Program-made: the position numbers and the translations under genes
Shown: one piece after another, positions 1 through 7,855 of the stretch
Layout: each line of letters begins with the position of its first letter
Numbering within the stretch: position 1 is the stretch's first letter
Notes under the pieces: model-generated
Databases searched by the model: none
What the model was told of the DNA's origin: nothing
The model's input: the letters and a program-made list of their open reading frames with translations, nothing else
Assembly: GCA_046732795.1 (NCBI GenBank)
Contig: JBKPNV010000216.1
Location: 1 to 21,289 of the forward strand
DNA: 21,289 nt
Origin: Gp6-AA40 sp046732795
GTDB taxonomy: Bacteria > Acidobacteriota > Vicinamibacteria > Vicinamibacterales > UBA2999
Direction: 5' to 3'

Positions 1-2
1 GC

Positions 3-504
3 GGAGCGACCAGCCCCCAGCGCGAGCTTCCGTTCAATGGCTTCTATCTCGTGAGAGACGGCAAGGTCATGCTCGTTGGCAGCAACAAGGAATCCCCCGA
101 AGGGTTCCCGAACGGTATCGCCCTGTCGCGAGACGAGACGCGGCTCTACGTCACAATCGGCCGCAAGATCATGCGATATGACGTGCAGGTGGATGACACC
201 GTCGCAAACGCCGTCGAGTTCCTCGATGTCGCAGGCAACGATGGCATGAAGGTGGACGCGAACGGGAATGTGTTCTCTACGACGGGGGCCGGTCCTGGCG
301 AGGTGCGAATCACGTCACCAGAGGGCAAGCGTCTCGGCACACTGCGGCTTCCCGCAGCCGGCAGGCGAACCGCGCGAGCAGATCTGCGCGACCAACGTTG
401 GATTCGGAGATGCAGACGGCAAGGGTCTGTATATCACCGCCTGCACGCATGTCGATCACATACGACTCAACTCGCCGGGGATGCGCCCGGGACCGTCATC
501 GTAG
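3..504 (+). pseudogene. SMP-30/gluconolactonase-like gene, 5'-truncated by the window edge and frameshifted
   Basis: The reading frame is open from the window edge and shows the second half of an SMP-30/gluconolactonase/LRE beta-propeller. It has the motif GFPNGIALSRDE, whose Asn matches a metal ligand, and then GNDGMKVDANGN, whose Asp matches the last ligand. Family similarity runs in one frame to LGTLRLP near 350 and resumes in the next frame as GEPREQICATNVGF, then GKGLYITACTHV, ending at TAG 502-504. Removing one C from the CCC at 351-353 joins the halves as LRLPQPAGEPREQ. The family normally hydrolyses sugar lactones or similar esters in the periplasm. The break is either a real mutation or a sequencing error in a C run. 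The original frame stays open far downstream, to 1589, only because of high GC content and the antisense gene there. Confidence 0.75.
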
Positions 505-530
505 TGTCTCGTTCTCTCCGGTCATGCAGT

Positions 531-548
531 GTCCGGCTTCAGCCGGAC
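531..548. repeat. Perfect 7-bp hairpin with TTCA loop
   Basis: Arms GTCCGGC and GCCGGAC flank a TTCA loop, 26 nt past the stop of the broken SMP-30 gene. No T run follows, so it is not a classical rho-independent terminator. It resembles the hairpins at 7834 and 19586, which also lie just outside gene ends. The rest of 505-671 holds no gene that I can see. Confidence 0.55.
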
Positions 549-671
549 GGTCAGTTTGCCTGCGCACGGAAGCGGCGCCTCGTCCGGATCCGCCATCCAT
601 TGCGGCAAGCCCGCCAGCCGTGGACACTTGCCATCGGCCAGCGTCAGTCCTGGGATACGGTTGCACGTAGA

Positions 672-1688
672 TCAAGTCGAACGTTTCTTCACCGGCACGG
701 GGACGCCTGCGATCTTGACGTTGACGGAAAAAAGTGTGCTCCGAGTCGTGAAGAAGAGCGTCTTCCAGTCGTCGCCGCCGAAGGCGACGTTGGTCGTCGC
801 CTGCTGGCCATGGACGATGCGCCCGAGTTTCTTGCCTTTGGCGTCGATGATGTAAAGGCCGCCGCTGCCACCGCTGTACATGTTGCCGGCCGTGTCCACT
901 TTGATGCCGTCGGGGACGCCGGGCTCGGCGCCGTTGAGATCGACGAAGACACGGCTCGTGTCCCTGGCTATTGTGCCGTTCGGCTGCATCTCGTAAGCGC
1001 GGACGTGACGCCGACGGGAGTCGGCGACATACAGAATGCTTTCGTCGGGCGAGAACGCAAGGCCGTTGGGTCTGACCATGTCGTCGATGATGAGCGACAT
1101 CGACCCGAGATCAGCCGACACGCGATAGACACCGGAGACGGTCACGTCCCACTCCTCGGGGGCCGCGTTCCCGCCCGGATCGGTGAAGTACACCGAGCCG
1201 TCGGACTTCACGATCACGTCGTTCGGCCGCAGCAGGCGCTTGCCCTGGAAGCTCTTGGCGATCACGGTGAGGCTGCCGTCGGGCTCGTAACGTGTCACGC
1301 GCCTGGTGAGATGCTCGGCGGACACGAGGCGCCCCTGCAGATCGCGGGTCATGCCGTTGGCCTCGTTGGTCCTCTCCATCGCAACCGTCGCAGTCTGGCC
1401 CGGCGTGTACTTCATCCGCCGCGCGGTGTGAATGTCGTTGAAGAGCAGATAGCGGCCTTCAGACCACCATACGGGGCCTTCGGCGGGACCGATATCGCCA
1501 CCGTAGCCTGTAGCCAGCTCGCGAATCATCTCGCTCGTGCTGATGATGCGATCGAGCTCCGGCGCCATCGACTCGATCTTTTTCGCTGACTGGGCCCAGA
1601 GTGCGCCGGGATCCGTGATGGCGACACCGCCGATCGCGCCGGCCATCCGCAGCACCTCACGTCGCGAAACAAAGCTGAAGTCGCGCAT
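672..1688 (-). CDS. Tat-exported SMP-30/gluconolactonase family protein
   Basis: The 338-aa product starts with a twin-arginine signal (SRREVLRMAG, residues 8-17, then a short hydrophobic stretch to WAQ at 33) and continues as one SMP-30 six-bladed beta-propeller. Residues matching the regucalcin metal and substrate site are visible: Glu70 in EGPVWWS, Asn156 in RPNDV, Asn208 in RPNGLAFSPDE and Asp260 in PDGIKVD. The family binds a divalent metal and hydrolyses sugar lactones or related esters; the substrate here cannot be read from sequence. The ATG at 1688 is supported by AGGGAG (complement of 1695-1700) 6 nt upstream. It converges on the broken SMP-30 gene at 3-504. The Tat signal implies that it folds with its metal before export. 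Confidence 0.9.
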   Translation of the reverse strand: MRDFSFVSRREVLRMAGAIGGVAITDPGALWAQSAKKIESMAPELDRIISTSEMIRELATGYGGDIGPAEGPVWWSEGRYLLFNDIHTARRMKYTPGQTATVAMERTNEANGMTRDLQGRLVSAEHLTRRVTRYEPDGSLTVIAKSFQGKRLLRPNDVIVKSDGSVYFTDPGGNAAPEEWDVTVSGVYRVSADLGSMSLIIDDMVRPNGLAFSPDESILYVADSRRRHVRAYEMQPNGTIARDTSRVFVDLNGAEPGVPDGIKVDTAGNMYSGGSGGLYIIDAKGKKLGRIVHGQQATTNVAFGGDDWKTLFFTTRSTLFSVNVKIAGVPVPVKKRST

Positions 1689-2085
1689 CGATTTCTCCCT
1701 ACTGATGGTGAACGGCTACGGAATGGTCGACAGGATACTTCAAGGCGACGTGGCCGCGACGCGGGAAACTGAGTCGCTGCAACAGAAAGGCGGAGCCGCA
1801 CACCGCTCTGCGGCTGCGGCCGCTGCGGCCGGGAAAGTGGCCGGCGCTCGTTCGCTGTCGCTCACGCGCGTTTAATCGGCCAGCAGGTGTGACAACCGGC
1901 CCGCGGCTCAAAATGCTCGAGCTGTCTCGCACCAACCCGAACGCGTGGAAGGAAGACGCGCGGCTGAATCGCGCCAGCCACTTTCCGGCTTCGCGGCGTG
2001 CTCGGCCTGGCGTACGCAATCGCAACGCGCTATACGTCTCTCCGCATGCGACCGCAGCTGACCATCTTGAGTCACCGGCGATAAG
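1689..2085. other. Gene-free spacer between divergent genes
   Basis: This 397-bp stretch separates the SMP-30 gene (-) from the permease (+) and must hold the promoters of both. I see GC-rich alternating CTGCGGC/CCGCTGCGGCC sequence around 1807-1832, but no convincing -35/-10 pair, RNA gene or coding similarity. Open frames here (for example 1699-2349 on the minus strand) give arginine- and histidine-rich, low-complexity translations typical of shadow frames. Confidence 0.5.
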
Positions 2086-4578
2086 ATGGCGACCATGCCG
2101 GCGACAGCCCACGACCTTCGATACGCCCTCCGATCGTTGGTGCGCAGCCGCCGCATCTCGGCGCTGTCCGTCACGCTGTTCGCGGTGACCATCGGCGTCA
2201 CGACGGCGATCTATGCCGTGGTGAACGCCGTCATGTTGCGGCCCATCGACATGCTCGAGCCGGACCGCACGGTGGTGATCTGGCAACGTGACGACGCCCG
2301 TGACACACCGGTGGTAGAGGCCGCTTACGGAGAGATCGATACGTGGCAACGGAATGCCCGATCGTTCGACGCGCTCGGTGTCTTCAGTTCCGTCAACTGG
2401 TCACTGTCGCTGATCGAGGGTGAGTCCCGCACTCGACTTGCCTACGCGGCGGTGTCTGCGCCGTTCTTCGACGTCGTTGGGATCGGGCCGGCTCTGGGGC
2501 GCGTCCTCGACAGCCGTGACGAGGCCGGGAGCGAGCCACGCACGGCCGTCATCAGCGACCAGCTGTGGAGGCGACGTTTCGGCGCGAGCCCGCGAATCAT
2601 CGGCACAGTGCTTCGTATGCAGGAAGACGTCGAATCACCTGTTCGCTCGATCGAAGTGGTCGGTGTCATGCCGCCAGGATTCGACTTTCCCCGTAGTACC
2701 CAGCTCTGGATGGCCGCGGCTCCGAGTCTGCGCGCATTCGCGCAGAAGGCCGGCCAGGACGCCGGCCAGTACCTGGCGAGCCTCCGAGTCTTCTACGCCC
2801 TGGGCCGGCTGCGTGAAGATGCAGTCGTCGCGCGAGCCGCCGAGGAGCTGAGCACCATATCAAGACGGCCGGGGCAGCAGAGTCCCGGTAGTGATGTGTC
2901 GGGTGTGGTGGTCACGCCAATCGATGCTTATATACAAGGCCCAGCGCGACCTGTCCTATGGACGATGCTCGGCGGGGCGCTGCTCATGGCGCTGCAGGCA
3001 TGCAGCAGCATTGCGGGTCTGCAGGTCTTTCGTGCCGCTATCGGCGATCACGCGCTCGCCGTCCACATGGCGCTCGGAGCGGAGCGGCGGAGGCTCATCG
3101 CTCGTACTGTTCTGGAAGGACTACTCCTGGCGTTCGCCGGGTTCATCGGCGCGATCGTGCTCGCGTCAGTGACCACAGACTGGTTGGTATCGACGGCTCC
3201 TTTGAACGTGCCTCAACTCGATCGGACGCGCCTGACGAACTACCCCGTTGCGCTGTTCATGGTGGGTCTCACCACGATTGTCGGAGTATTGGCCAGCCTG
3301 TGGCCCGCGCTCTTCGTCGGGCGTATCGATGTAGGTCGGACATTGACCGCGGGGGCGCGCACTGTGATGCATCGACGCGAGCGGCGTCTCCAGCGGGTCG
3401 TCGTGGGCTGGCAGATCGCGGTGGCCGTCGTTCTGCTGGCAGGTGCGGCGCTGTTCGTGCGCAGTGTGCAAACACTCGATCGCACCGATGTTGGATTCCG
3501 TGCTGAAGGACTGCTGTCCATGGAGGTGGAGCCATCATTGAAGGAGATCGAGCGCTGGGACGCTTTCTACGATGGGCTCCTGTCGCGCACGCGGCAGTTG
3601 TCCGGCGTGGCGAACGTGGGCGCGGTGTACCTGCGGCCGCTGAGCGGACCAATCGGGAACGACACGATTCCCGTCCTTGCTGGTCAGGAAGGATTGGACG
3701 AGAACGCACCGTGGCGAAGGAACCCTCGTGCCAATACGCAAGCGGTGACGCCCGGCTACTTTCGAACACTTGGAATTCCCCTGCTGCAGGGTCGGGATGT
3801 TGCGGCTTCTGACGTTGCCGCTGCGCCAAATGTCGTAATCGTCAGCGCGTCGGCAGCCGCGAGGTACTGGCCCGGCCAAGATCCGATCGGGCAGCGGCTC
3901 GTCGTGGCGTCACAGCGCGCGCACGGAGGTCGGGAGGAGCTTCGCTGGCAAACCGTCGTCGGCGTCGCAGGTGACGTGCGGTACCGCGGGCTCCTCGATC
4001 CGCGTCTCGATATCTATCTGCCTGCTGCCCAGTCGACGATGCGCGTCAAGCACCTGCTCATACGAACCACGGGACCTGCCGAGCCGGTCATTGCAAGGGT
4101 TCGTGTGATTGCGCGTGAACTCAACGCCGGCGTGCACCTCGGCGAAGTCGTGCTCATGAGCGACGCCTTGGCTCGCGAGAGTGCGCCCTGGCGATTCGCC
4201 ATGCGCGTGCTCGGCTTCTTCGGTGGCCTCGCCGCAGCGCTTGCGACTATCGGGCTCATCGGCATCGTCTGGGTGGCCGTCGCGATGCGGCGACGCGAGA
4301 TGGGTATTCGGGCGGCTCTCGGGGCGTCACCGAATCAGTTGCGAAGACATGTACTCAGGGATGCGCTGTGGACAACCGCAACAGCGACGAGCGTCGGCAT
4401 TATCGGAGCGCTGACGCTCGGCCGTGTTCTCGAAGGATTCCTCGTTGGTGCGTCACCGCATGATCCGTTCTCGCTGCTCGGCGCGGCAGCGATCACCATT
4501 TGTGCTGGAGGAATTGGTTGTCTCCTCGCCGCGCAAGGGGCGGCGCGAACCGGACCCATCGAAGCGCTCCGAGACTGA
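2086..4578 (+). CDS. ADOP-family ABC transporter permease (MacB/FtsX-like, duplicated)
   Basis: The 830-aa product has the duplicated architecture of acidobacterial 'orphan' permeases. The first half has an N-terminal membrane segment (about 25-48), a periplasmic MacB_PCD-like domain (to about 285) and an FtsX domain with three helices (about 292-312, 342-366, 388-410). The second half repeats this: helix at 437-458, periplasmic domain, then an FtsX domain from about 705 to 820. Signature stretches are FFDVVGIGPALGR (127-139), VVGVMPPGFDFP (191-202), TPGYFRTLGIPLLQGRD (555-571) and MGIRAALGASPNQL (739-752). The C-terminus PIEALRD is typical. No ATPase gene is adjacent, as is usual for this family, so its partner and cargo are unknown. 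The start could be the ATG at 2086 or 2095; neither has a strong Shine-Dalgarno. Confidence 0.92.
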   Translation: MATMPATAHDLRYALRSLVRSRRISALSVTLFAVTIGVTTAIYAVVNAVMLRPIDMLEPDRTVVIWQRDDARDTPVVEAAYGEIDTWQRNARSFDALGVFSSVNWSLSLIEGESRTRLAYAAVSAPFFDVVGIGPALGRVLDSRDEAGSEPRTAVISDQLWRRRFGASPRIIGTVLRMQEDVESPVRSIEVVGVMPPGFDFPRSTQLWMAAAPSLRAFAQKAGQDAGQYLASLRVFYALGRLREDAVVARAAEELSTISRRPGQQSPGSDVSGVVVTPIDAYIQGPARPVLWTMLGGALLMALQACSSIAGLQVFRAAIGDHALAVHMALGAERRRLIARTVLEGLLLAFAGFIGAIVLASVTTDWLVSTAPLNVPQLDRTRLTNYPVALFMVGLTTIVGVLASLWPALFVGRIDVGRTLTAGARTVMHRRERRLQRVVVGWQIAVAVVLLAGAALFVRSVQTLDRTDVGFRAEGLLSMEVEPSLKEIERWDAFYDGLLSRTRQLSGVANVGAVYLRPLSGPIGNDTIPVLAGQEGLDENAPWRRNPRANTQAVTPGYFRTLGIPLLQGRDVAASDVAAAPNVVIVSASAAARYWPGQDPIGQRLVVASQRAHGGREELRWQTVVGVAGDVRYRGLLDPRLDIYLPAAQSTMRVKHLLIRTTGPAEPVIARVRVIARELNAGVHLGEVVLMSDALARESAPWRFAMRVLGFFGGLAAALATIGLIGIVWVAVAMRRREMGIRAALGASPNQLRRHVLRDALWTTATATSVGIIGALTLGRVLEGFLVGASPHDPFSLLGAAAITICAGGIGCLLAAQGAARTGPIEALRD

Positions 4579-4675
4579 CACCCCTGATTGACAGCCGGTG
4601 ATAGGAGGGGTCCAATACGGGCGCGGCCCCCGAGTTCCGTGAGGCCATTCTTCGAAGCGCGAAAGGGAGTTAGGC

Positions 4676-5908
4676 ATGGGTTCGCATCACTCCGATCGCC
4701 GTCAATTTCTGGCGGAGAGCGCCGCACTGGCGAGTCTGGCTGTTGGGGCGGTTCAGTCCGTGGGCGCCCAGACCGCGCAGCCTGAGGCGCGTCTCAAGGA
4801 CACCCTGGCCTACGGACAACCTTCGCGATTCGACGGCACCGTTCGTCGATCGCTCGGTTCGGCCACGCCCATCACCGACACCGCGTTGACAACCCCGCTC
4901 CAGGATCTCGACGGGATCATTACGCCGTCCGGTCTGCACTTCCTGATGGACCACGTCAACGGCATCCCGGAGATCGATCCGAAAGAGCATCGCCTGTTGA
5001 TGCACGGCATGGTCGATCGACCACTGACGTTCACGATGGACGAGATCAAACGGTTTCCGTCGGTCTCGAAGGTGTACTTCCTCGAATGCAATGCGAACAG
5101 CCGCCCGCTGCGTGGCTCCAACGGTGATTCGGTCCAGCTCGTACATGGACGAACGAGCTGCAGCGAGTGGACGGGTGTCCTGCTGTCGGTCCTGCTCAAA
5201 GAATGCGGGGTGCAGAGCGGCGGCAACTGGATCGTCGCGGAAGGATCGGATGCGAACAAATACACGATGAGCATTCCGATGGTGAAAGCGATGGACGACA
5301 TCCTGGTTGCCTACGCTCAGAACGGCGAGCCGGTGCGTCCGCACAACGGGTATCCGCTGCGTCTCGTCGTGCCCGGCTGGGAAGCGATCCGATCCGTAAA
5401 GTGGTTGAGCCGCATCGCCGTGGTCGATCAGGTTGCCATGTCCTGGCACGAAGCCGGCAACAACGCCGACACGCGGCCGGATGGCAAGGCGCTCGGGTTC
5501 CGATTCGAGCTCGGACCCAAATCGATCATCACGCGTCCGTCCGGCGGCCAGCGTTTGCCCGGCCGCGGGTTCTATGAGATCACAGGTCTCGCGTGGACCG
5601 GGGGCGGCCTCGTGCGCACAGTCGACGTGTCGGTCGACGGCGGCCGCACCTACAAGGAGGCGCAGCTGCAACAGCCTGTGCTGCCTTACGCCCACACACG
5701 GTTTCGCTTCGCCTGGGAGTGGAACGGAGAGGAAGTCGTGCTGCAGTCACGTTGCACCGACGAAAAAGGTGAGGTGCAACCAACGATCGCCGAAGCCGCG
5801 AAAGTCCTGGGCGTGACGCCGGACTATTTCTTACAAGCCGATCACTTCAACGGCATCCAGCCTTGGAAGGTCAACCGCGATGGGAGTATCCAGAATGCGC
5901 TGTTCTAA
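4676..5908 (+). CDS. soxC: SoxC-like molybdopterin-dependent sulfite dehydrogenase catalytic subunit
   Basis: The 410-aa protein has a Tat signal (DRRQFLAESAALASLAVGA, residues 7-25), a sulfite oxidase-type molybdopterin domain (about 80-285) and a C-terminal Mo-co dimerisation domain (about 290-400). SoxC-like stretches include FTMDEIKRFPSV (119-130), CSEWTGVLLSVLLKECGV (162-179), DDILVAYAQNGEPV and GYPLRLVVPGWE. Cys138 in FLECNANS is the expected molybdenum ligand; SoxC proteins usually read ECSGN here. By family it would oxidise sulfite in the periplasm and pass electrons to a cytochrome c, and a SoxD-like cytochrome lies two genes downstream. AGGGAG lies 6 nt before the ATG. No soxXYZAB genes are present, so a full thiosulfate pathway is not implied. 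The gene symbol marks family, not proven function. Confidence 0.85.
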   Translation: MGSHHSDRRQFLAESAALASLAVGAVQSVGAQTAQPEARLKDTLAYGQPSRFDGTVRRSLGSATPITDTALTTPLQDLDGIITPSGLHFLMDHVNGIPEIDPKEHRLLMHGMVDRPLTFTMDEIKRFPSVSKVYFLECNANSRPLRGSNGDSVQLVHGRTSCSEWTGVLLSVLLKECGVQSGGNWIVAEGSDANKYTMSIPMVKAMDDILVAYAQNGEPVRPHNGYPLRLVVPGWEAIRSVKWLSRIAVVDQVAMSWHEAGNNADTRPDGKALGFRFELGPKSIITRPSGGQRLPGRGFYEITGLAWTGGGLVRTVDVSVDGGRTYKEAQLQQPVLPYAHTRFRFAWEWNGEEVVLQSRCTDEKGEVQPTIAEAAKVLGVTPDYFLQADHFNGIQPWKVNRDGSIQNALF

Positions 5909-7250
5909 TCCGTCCGCGGTCTTCGTCGGTCATGCGGTGGCATTTGCGTTCGCGCTGCTGGTCGCGGACGCGCAGCGCGGAACGAGCATGGCGATCTGGT
6001 TCGAAGGCGCGCGGCTCATCGCCGGCGACGGGAGTGCGCCCGTCGAGAACTCGGCGTTCCTCGTGGAGGGTGACGCCGTCACGTGGGTCGGCAAGCAGGG
6101 TCAGCGTCAGCCGCCGCAAGGCGCGACCCGCGTGGATCTCACCGGCAAGACCGTGATGCCGGCGCTCATCGACGGCCACAACCATATGGGGCTGGTCAAC
6201 GAAAAGGACGGAAGCAACAGCAAGGCGAACTACCGGCGCGAGAACCTGGTCGACCAGCTCGAGCGCTACGCGTACTACGGGGTCGCCGCGACGTTGAGCA
6301 TGGGGCTCGAGGCCGATCAGGAGTTGGCGTACGAGCTTCGTGACGAAGTGGTCCCGAATGCGGCGCGTTTCCTGACGGTCGGGAAGGGTATTGCCGCCAC
6401 TCCTATCGGTGGCCCCCCGGGCGAGCCTCGGCTGGGGATTCCGTTCGGCGCCCGAACGGGCAAAGAGGGACGCGATCACGTCAGGGAGCTTCACGCGCGC
6501 GGCGTCCGTTTCGTGAAGATCTGGGTCGACGATCGCAATGGCGACGTCCCGAAGCTTCAGCCCGGTGTGTATCGCGCCATCATCGCCGAAGCGCACGCCA
6601 ACGGGATGGAGGTCCTCGCGCATCTCAGTCGAACGTCGGCGCTCGCCGATGCGAAGGACTTGCTGCAGGCGGGTATCGACGGCTTCGTGCACCTCGTCCG
6701 CGATCGCGACGTGGACGAGGAGTACCTGGCGGCCGTGAAAGCGCACCCGAAAGTCTGGTCTGGTCCCAACATCCCCGTGCCGCCAACGCGCGACACGCTG
6801 GCATCACTGGCCGAGACGCTGCCGGCGAAACAAATCGAGGCGATGCGAGCACAGCTTGCTCAAGCCGAGGCCAAAGGCAATCCGCCCAATGAGCTCTTCG
6901 AGCTTCACTGCCGCAACCTGCGCAAGATCCACGACGTGGGGATGGTAATCGGGATGGGGACCGACGGCACCGGCGACGGCTTCGGTTCCCACGAGCAGAT
7001 CGAGGCATATACACGCTGCGGCATGACGGCGATGGAAGCCATCGTCGCGGCGACCGGCACCAACGCGAGGATTCTGCACCTCGATCGAATGGGGACCGTC
7101 GCAGCGGGAAAGGAAGCCAGCTTCAACGTGCTCGACGCGAACCCGCTGGACAGCATCACGAACACGCGGCGCATCTCGAAGGTCTACTTGAGAGGCAAGG
7201 AACTCGATCGGCAGGCTCTCAAGGCCGCGTTCATGACGGCGAGTCACTAG
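5895..7250 (+). CDS. Secreted amidohydrolase (imidazolonepropionase/prolidase-like)
   Basis: The 451-aa product has a Sec signal peptide ending near VADAQ (about residue 27) and a metal-dependent amidohydrolase TIM barrel. The metal site is readable: His95 and His97 in DGHNHM, Lys208 in VKIWVDD (the likely carboxylated lysine), His243 in LAHLS, His266 in GFVHL and Asp356 in GMGTDGTGD. The C-terminal part (GTVAAGKEASFNVLDANPLD) closes the composite beta domain. Members hydrolyse amide or C-N bonds of small molecules or peptides; the substrate here is unknown. I chose the ATG at 5895 because GGGAG lies 8 nt upstream; an in-frame ATG at 5880 is also possible. The gene overlaps the SoxC-like gene by 14 nt and ends 1 nt before the cytochrome gene, so the three are very probably one operon. 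Confidence 0.87.
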   Translation: MRCSNPSAVFVGHAVAFAFALLVADAQRGTSMAIWFEGARLIAGDGSAPVENSAFLVEGDAVTWVGKQGQRQPPQGATRVDLTGKTVMPALIDGHNHMGLVNEKDGSNSKANYRRENLVDQLERYAYYGVAATLSMGLEADQELAYELRDEVVPNAARFLTVGKGIAATPIGGPPGEPRLGIPFGARTGKEGRDHVRELHARGVRFVKIWVDDRNGDVPKLQPGVYRAIIAEAHANGMEVLAHLSRTSALADAKDLLQAGIDGFVHLVRDRDVDEEYLAAVKAHPKVWSGPNIPVPPTRDTLASLAETLPAKQIEAMRAQLAQAEAKGNPPNELFELHCRNLRKIHDVGMVIGMGTDGTGDGFGSHEQIEAYTRCGMTAMEAIVAATGTNARILHLDRMGTVAAGKEASFNVLDANPLDSITNTRRISKVYLRGKELDRQALKAAFMTASH

Positions 7251-7251
7251 C

Positions 7252-7815
7252 ATGAAAATGCGATCGGTCGACCTCCTCGCTGCGTCAATCGTGCTGTTCG
7301 CGTCGGCGACTACTCTCGCTCAGGGACCGACGTATCGTTTCGGCTCGACGCCGAGCGCAGAAGAGATCAAGGCGCGCGACACGGCAATCTCGCCAGCGGG
7401 AACACAGCTACCGCCCGGGAGCGGCACCGTCAAAGAAGGCGCGGCCGTATACGCGCAGAAGTGTCAGGCGTGTCACGGGCCGAACGGCACCGGAACCAGA
7501 TTGCATCGCGGCCTCATCCCGCTCGGCAACTCCAAGCCCATCAAGATTGAGGGGAGTCTCGTTCCGTACGCGACCACGGTCTGGGATTTCATCAACCGGG
7601 CGATGCCGTCGACCAAGCCCGGCTCACTCACGCCGAATGAAGTCTATGCGGCCACCGCCTACGTGCTGTTTCTCAACGAGGTAATCCAGGAGAACGCGGT
7701 CCTGGACGCGACGACACTTCCCGCAATCAAAATGCCGAACCGCGACAACTTCGTGGGCGTCGAGCTCGATTGGAAGCCCGGGCAGCGTCGTCCGCTGGGG
7801 TACTATCCGCGTTAG
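7252..7815 (+). CDS. SoxD-like monohaem cytochrome c (electron acceptor subunit)
   Basis: The 187-aa protein has a Sec signal peptide (residues 1-24, ending TTLAQ) and one class I cytochrome c domain. The haem-binding motif is CQACH (Cys71, Cys74, His75), and Met118 in NRAMPS is the likely distal ligand. The stretches PPGSGTV, YATTVWDFINRAMP and LTPNEVYAATAYVLFLNE resemble the cytochrome domain of SoxD, the partner of SoxC in sulfite dehydrogenase. It is far shorter than the classical dihaem SoxD and keeps one haem. It starts 1 nt after the amidohydrolase stop, so translation is probably coupled. Its likely role is to take electrons from the SoxC-like enzyme encoded first in the operon and pass them to the respiratory chain. 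Confidence 0.85.
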   Translation: MKMRSVDLLAASIVLFASATTLAQGPTYRFGSTPSAEEIKARDTAISPAGTQLPPGSGTVKEGAAVYAQKCQACHGPNGTGTRLHRGLIPLGNSKPIKIEGSLVPYATTVWDFINRAMPSTKPGSLTPNEVYAATAYVLFLNEVIQENAVLDATTLPAIKMPNRDNFVGVELDWKPGQRRPLGYYPR

Positions 7816-7833
7816 TGTGGCGCTGAAGACGGG

Positions 7834-7854
7834 CCGGTCTACAGACCGGTTTTT
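7834..7854 (+). terminator. Rho-independent terminator of the SoxC-like operon
   Basis: Arms CCGGTC and GACCGG with a TACA loop are followed directly by five T residues, 18 nt after the cytochrome stop codon. The hairpin sits between convergent stops (7815 plus, 7856 minus). The T run supports termination only in the plus direction. Confidence 0.8.
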
Positions 7855-7855
7855 A

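Noticed and set aside
51..1589. Single 512-codon open frame on the plus strand
   Set aside because: Only the first about 100 codons match the SMP-30 family. Beyond the frameshift it is a shadow antisense to the intact gene at 672-1688, with Arg/His/Val-rich translation.
4580..4611. CCCCT...AGGGG inverted repeat after the permease as a terminator
   Set aside because: The arms are 5-6 bp with a long unstructured loop and no T run.
4588..4617. TTGACA upstream of the SoxC-like gene as a sigma-70 promoter
   Set aside because: The -35 match is perfect but no acceptable -10 hexamer lies 16-19 nt downstream.
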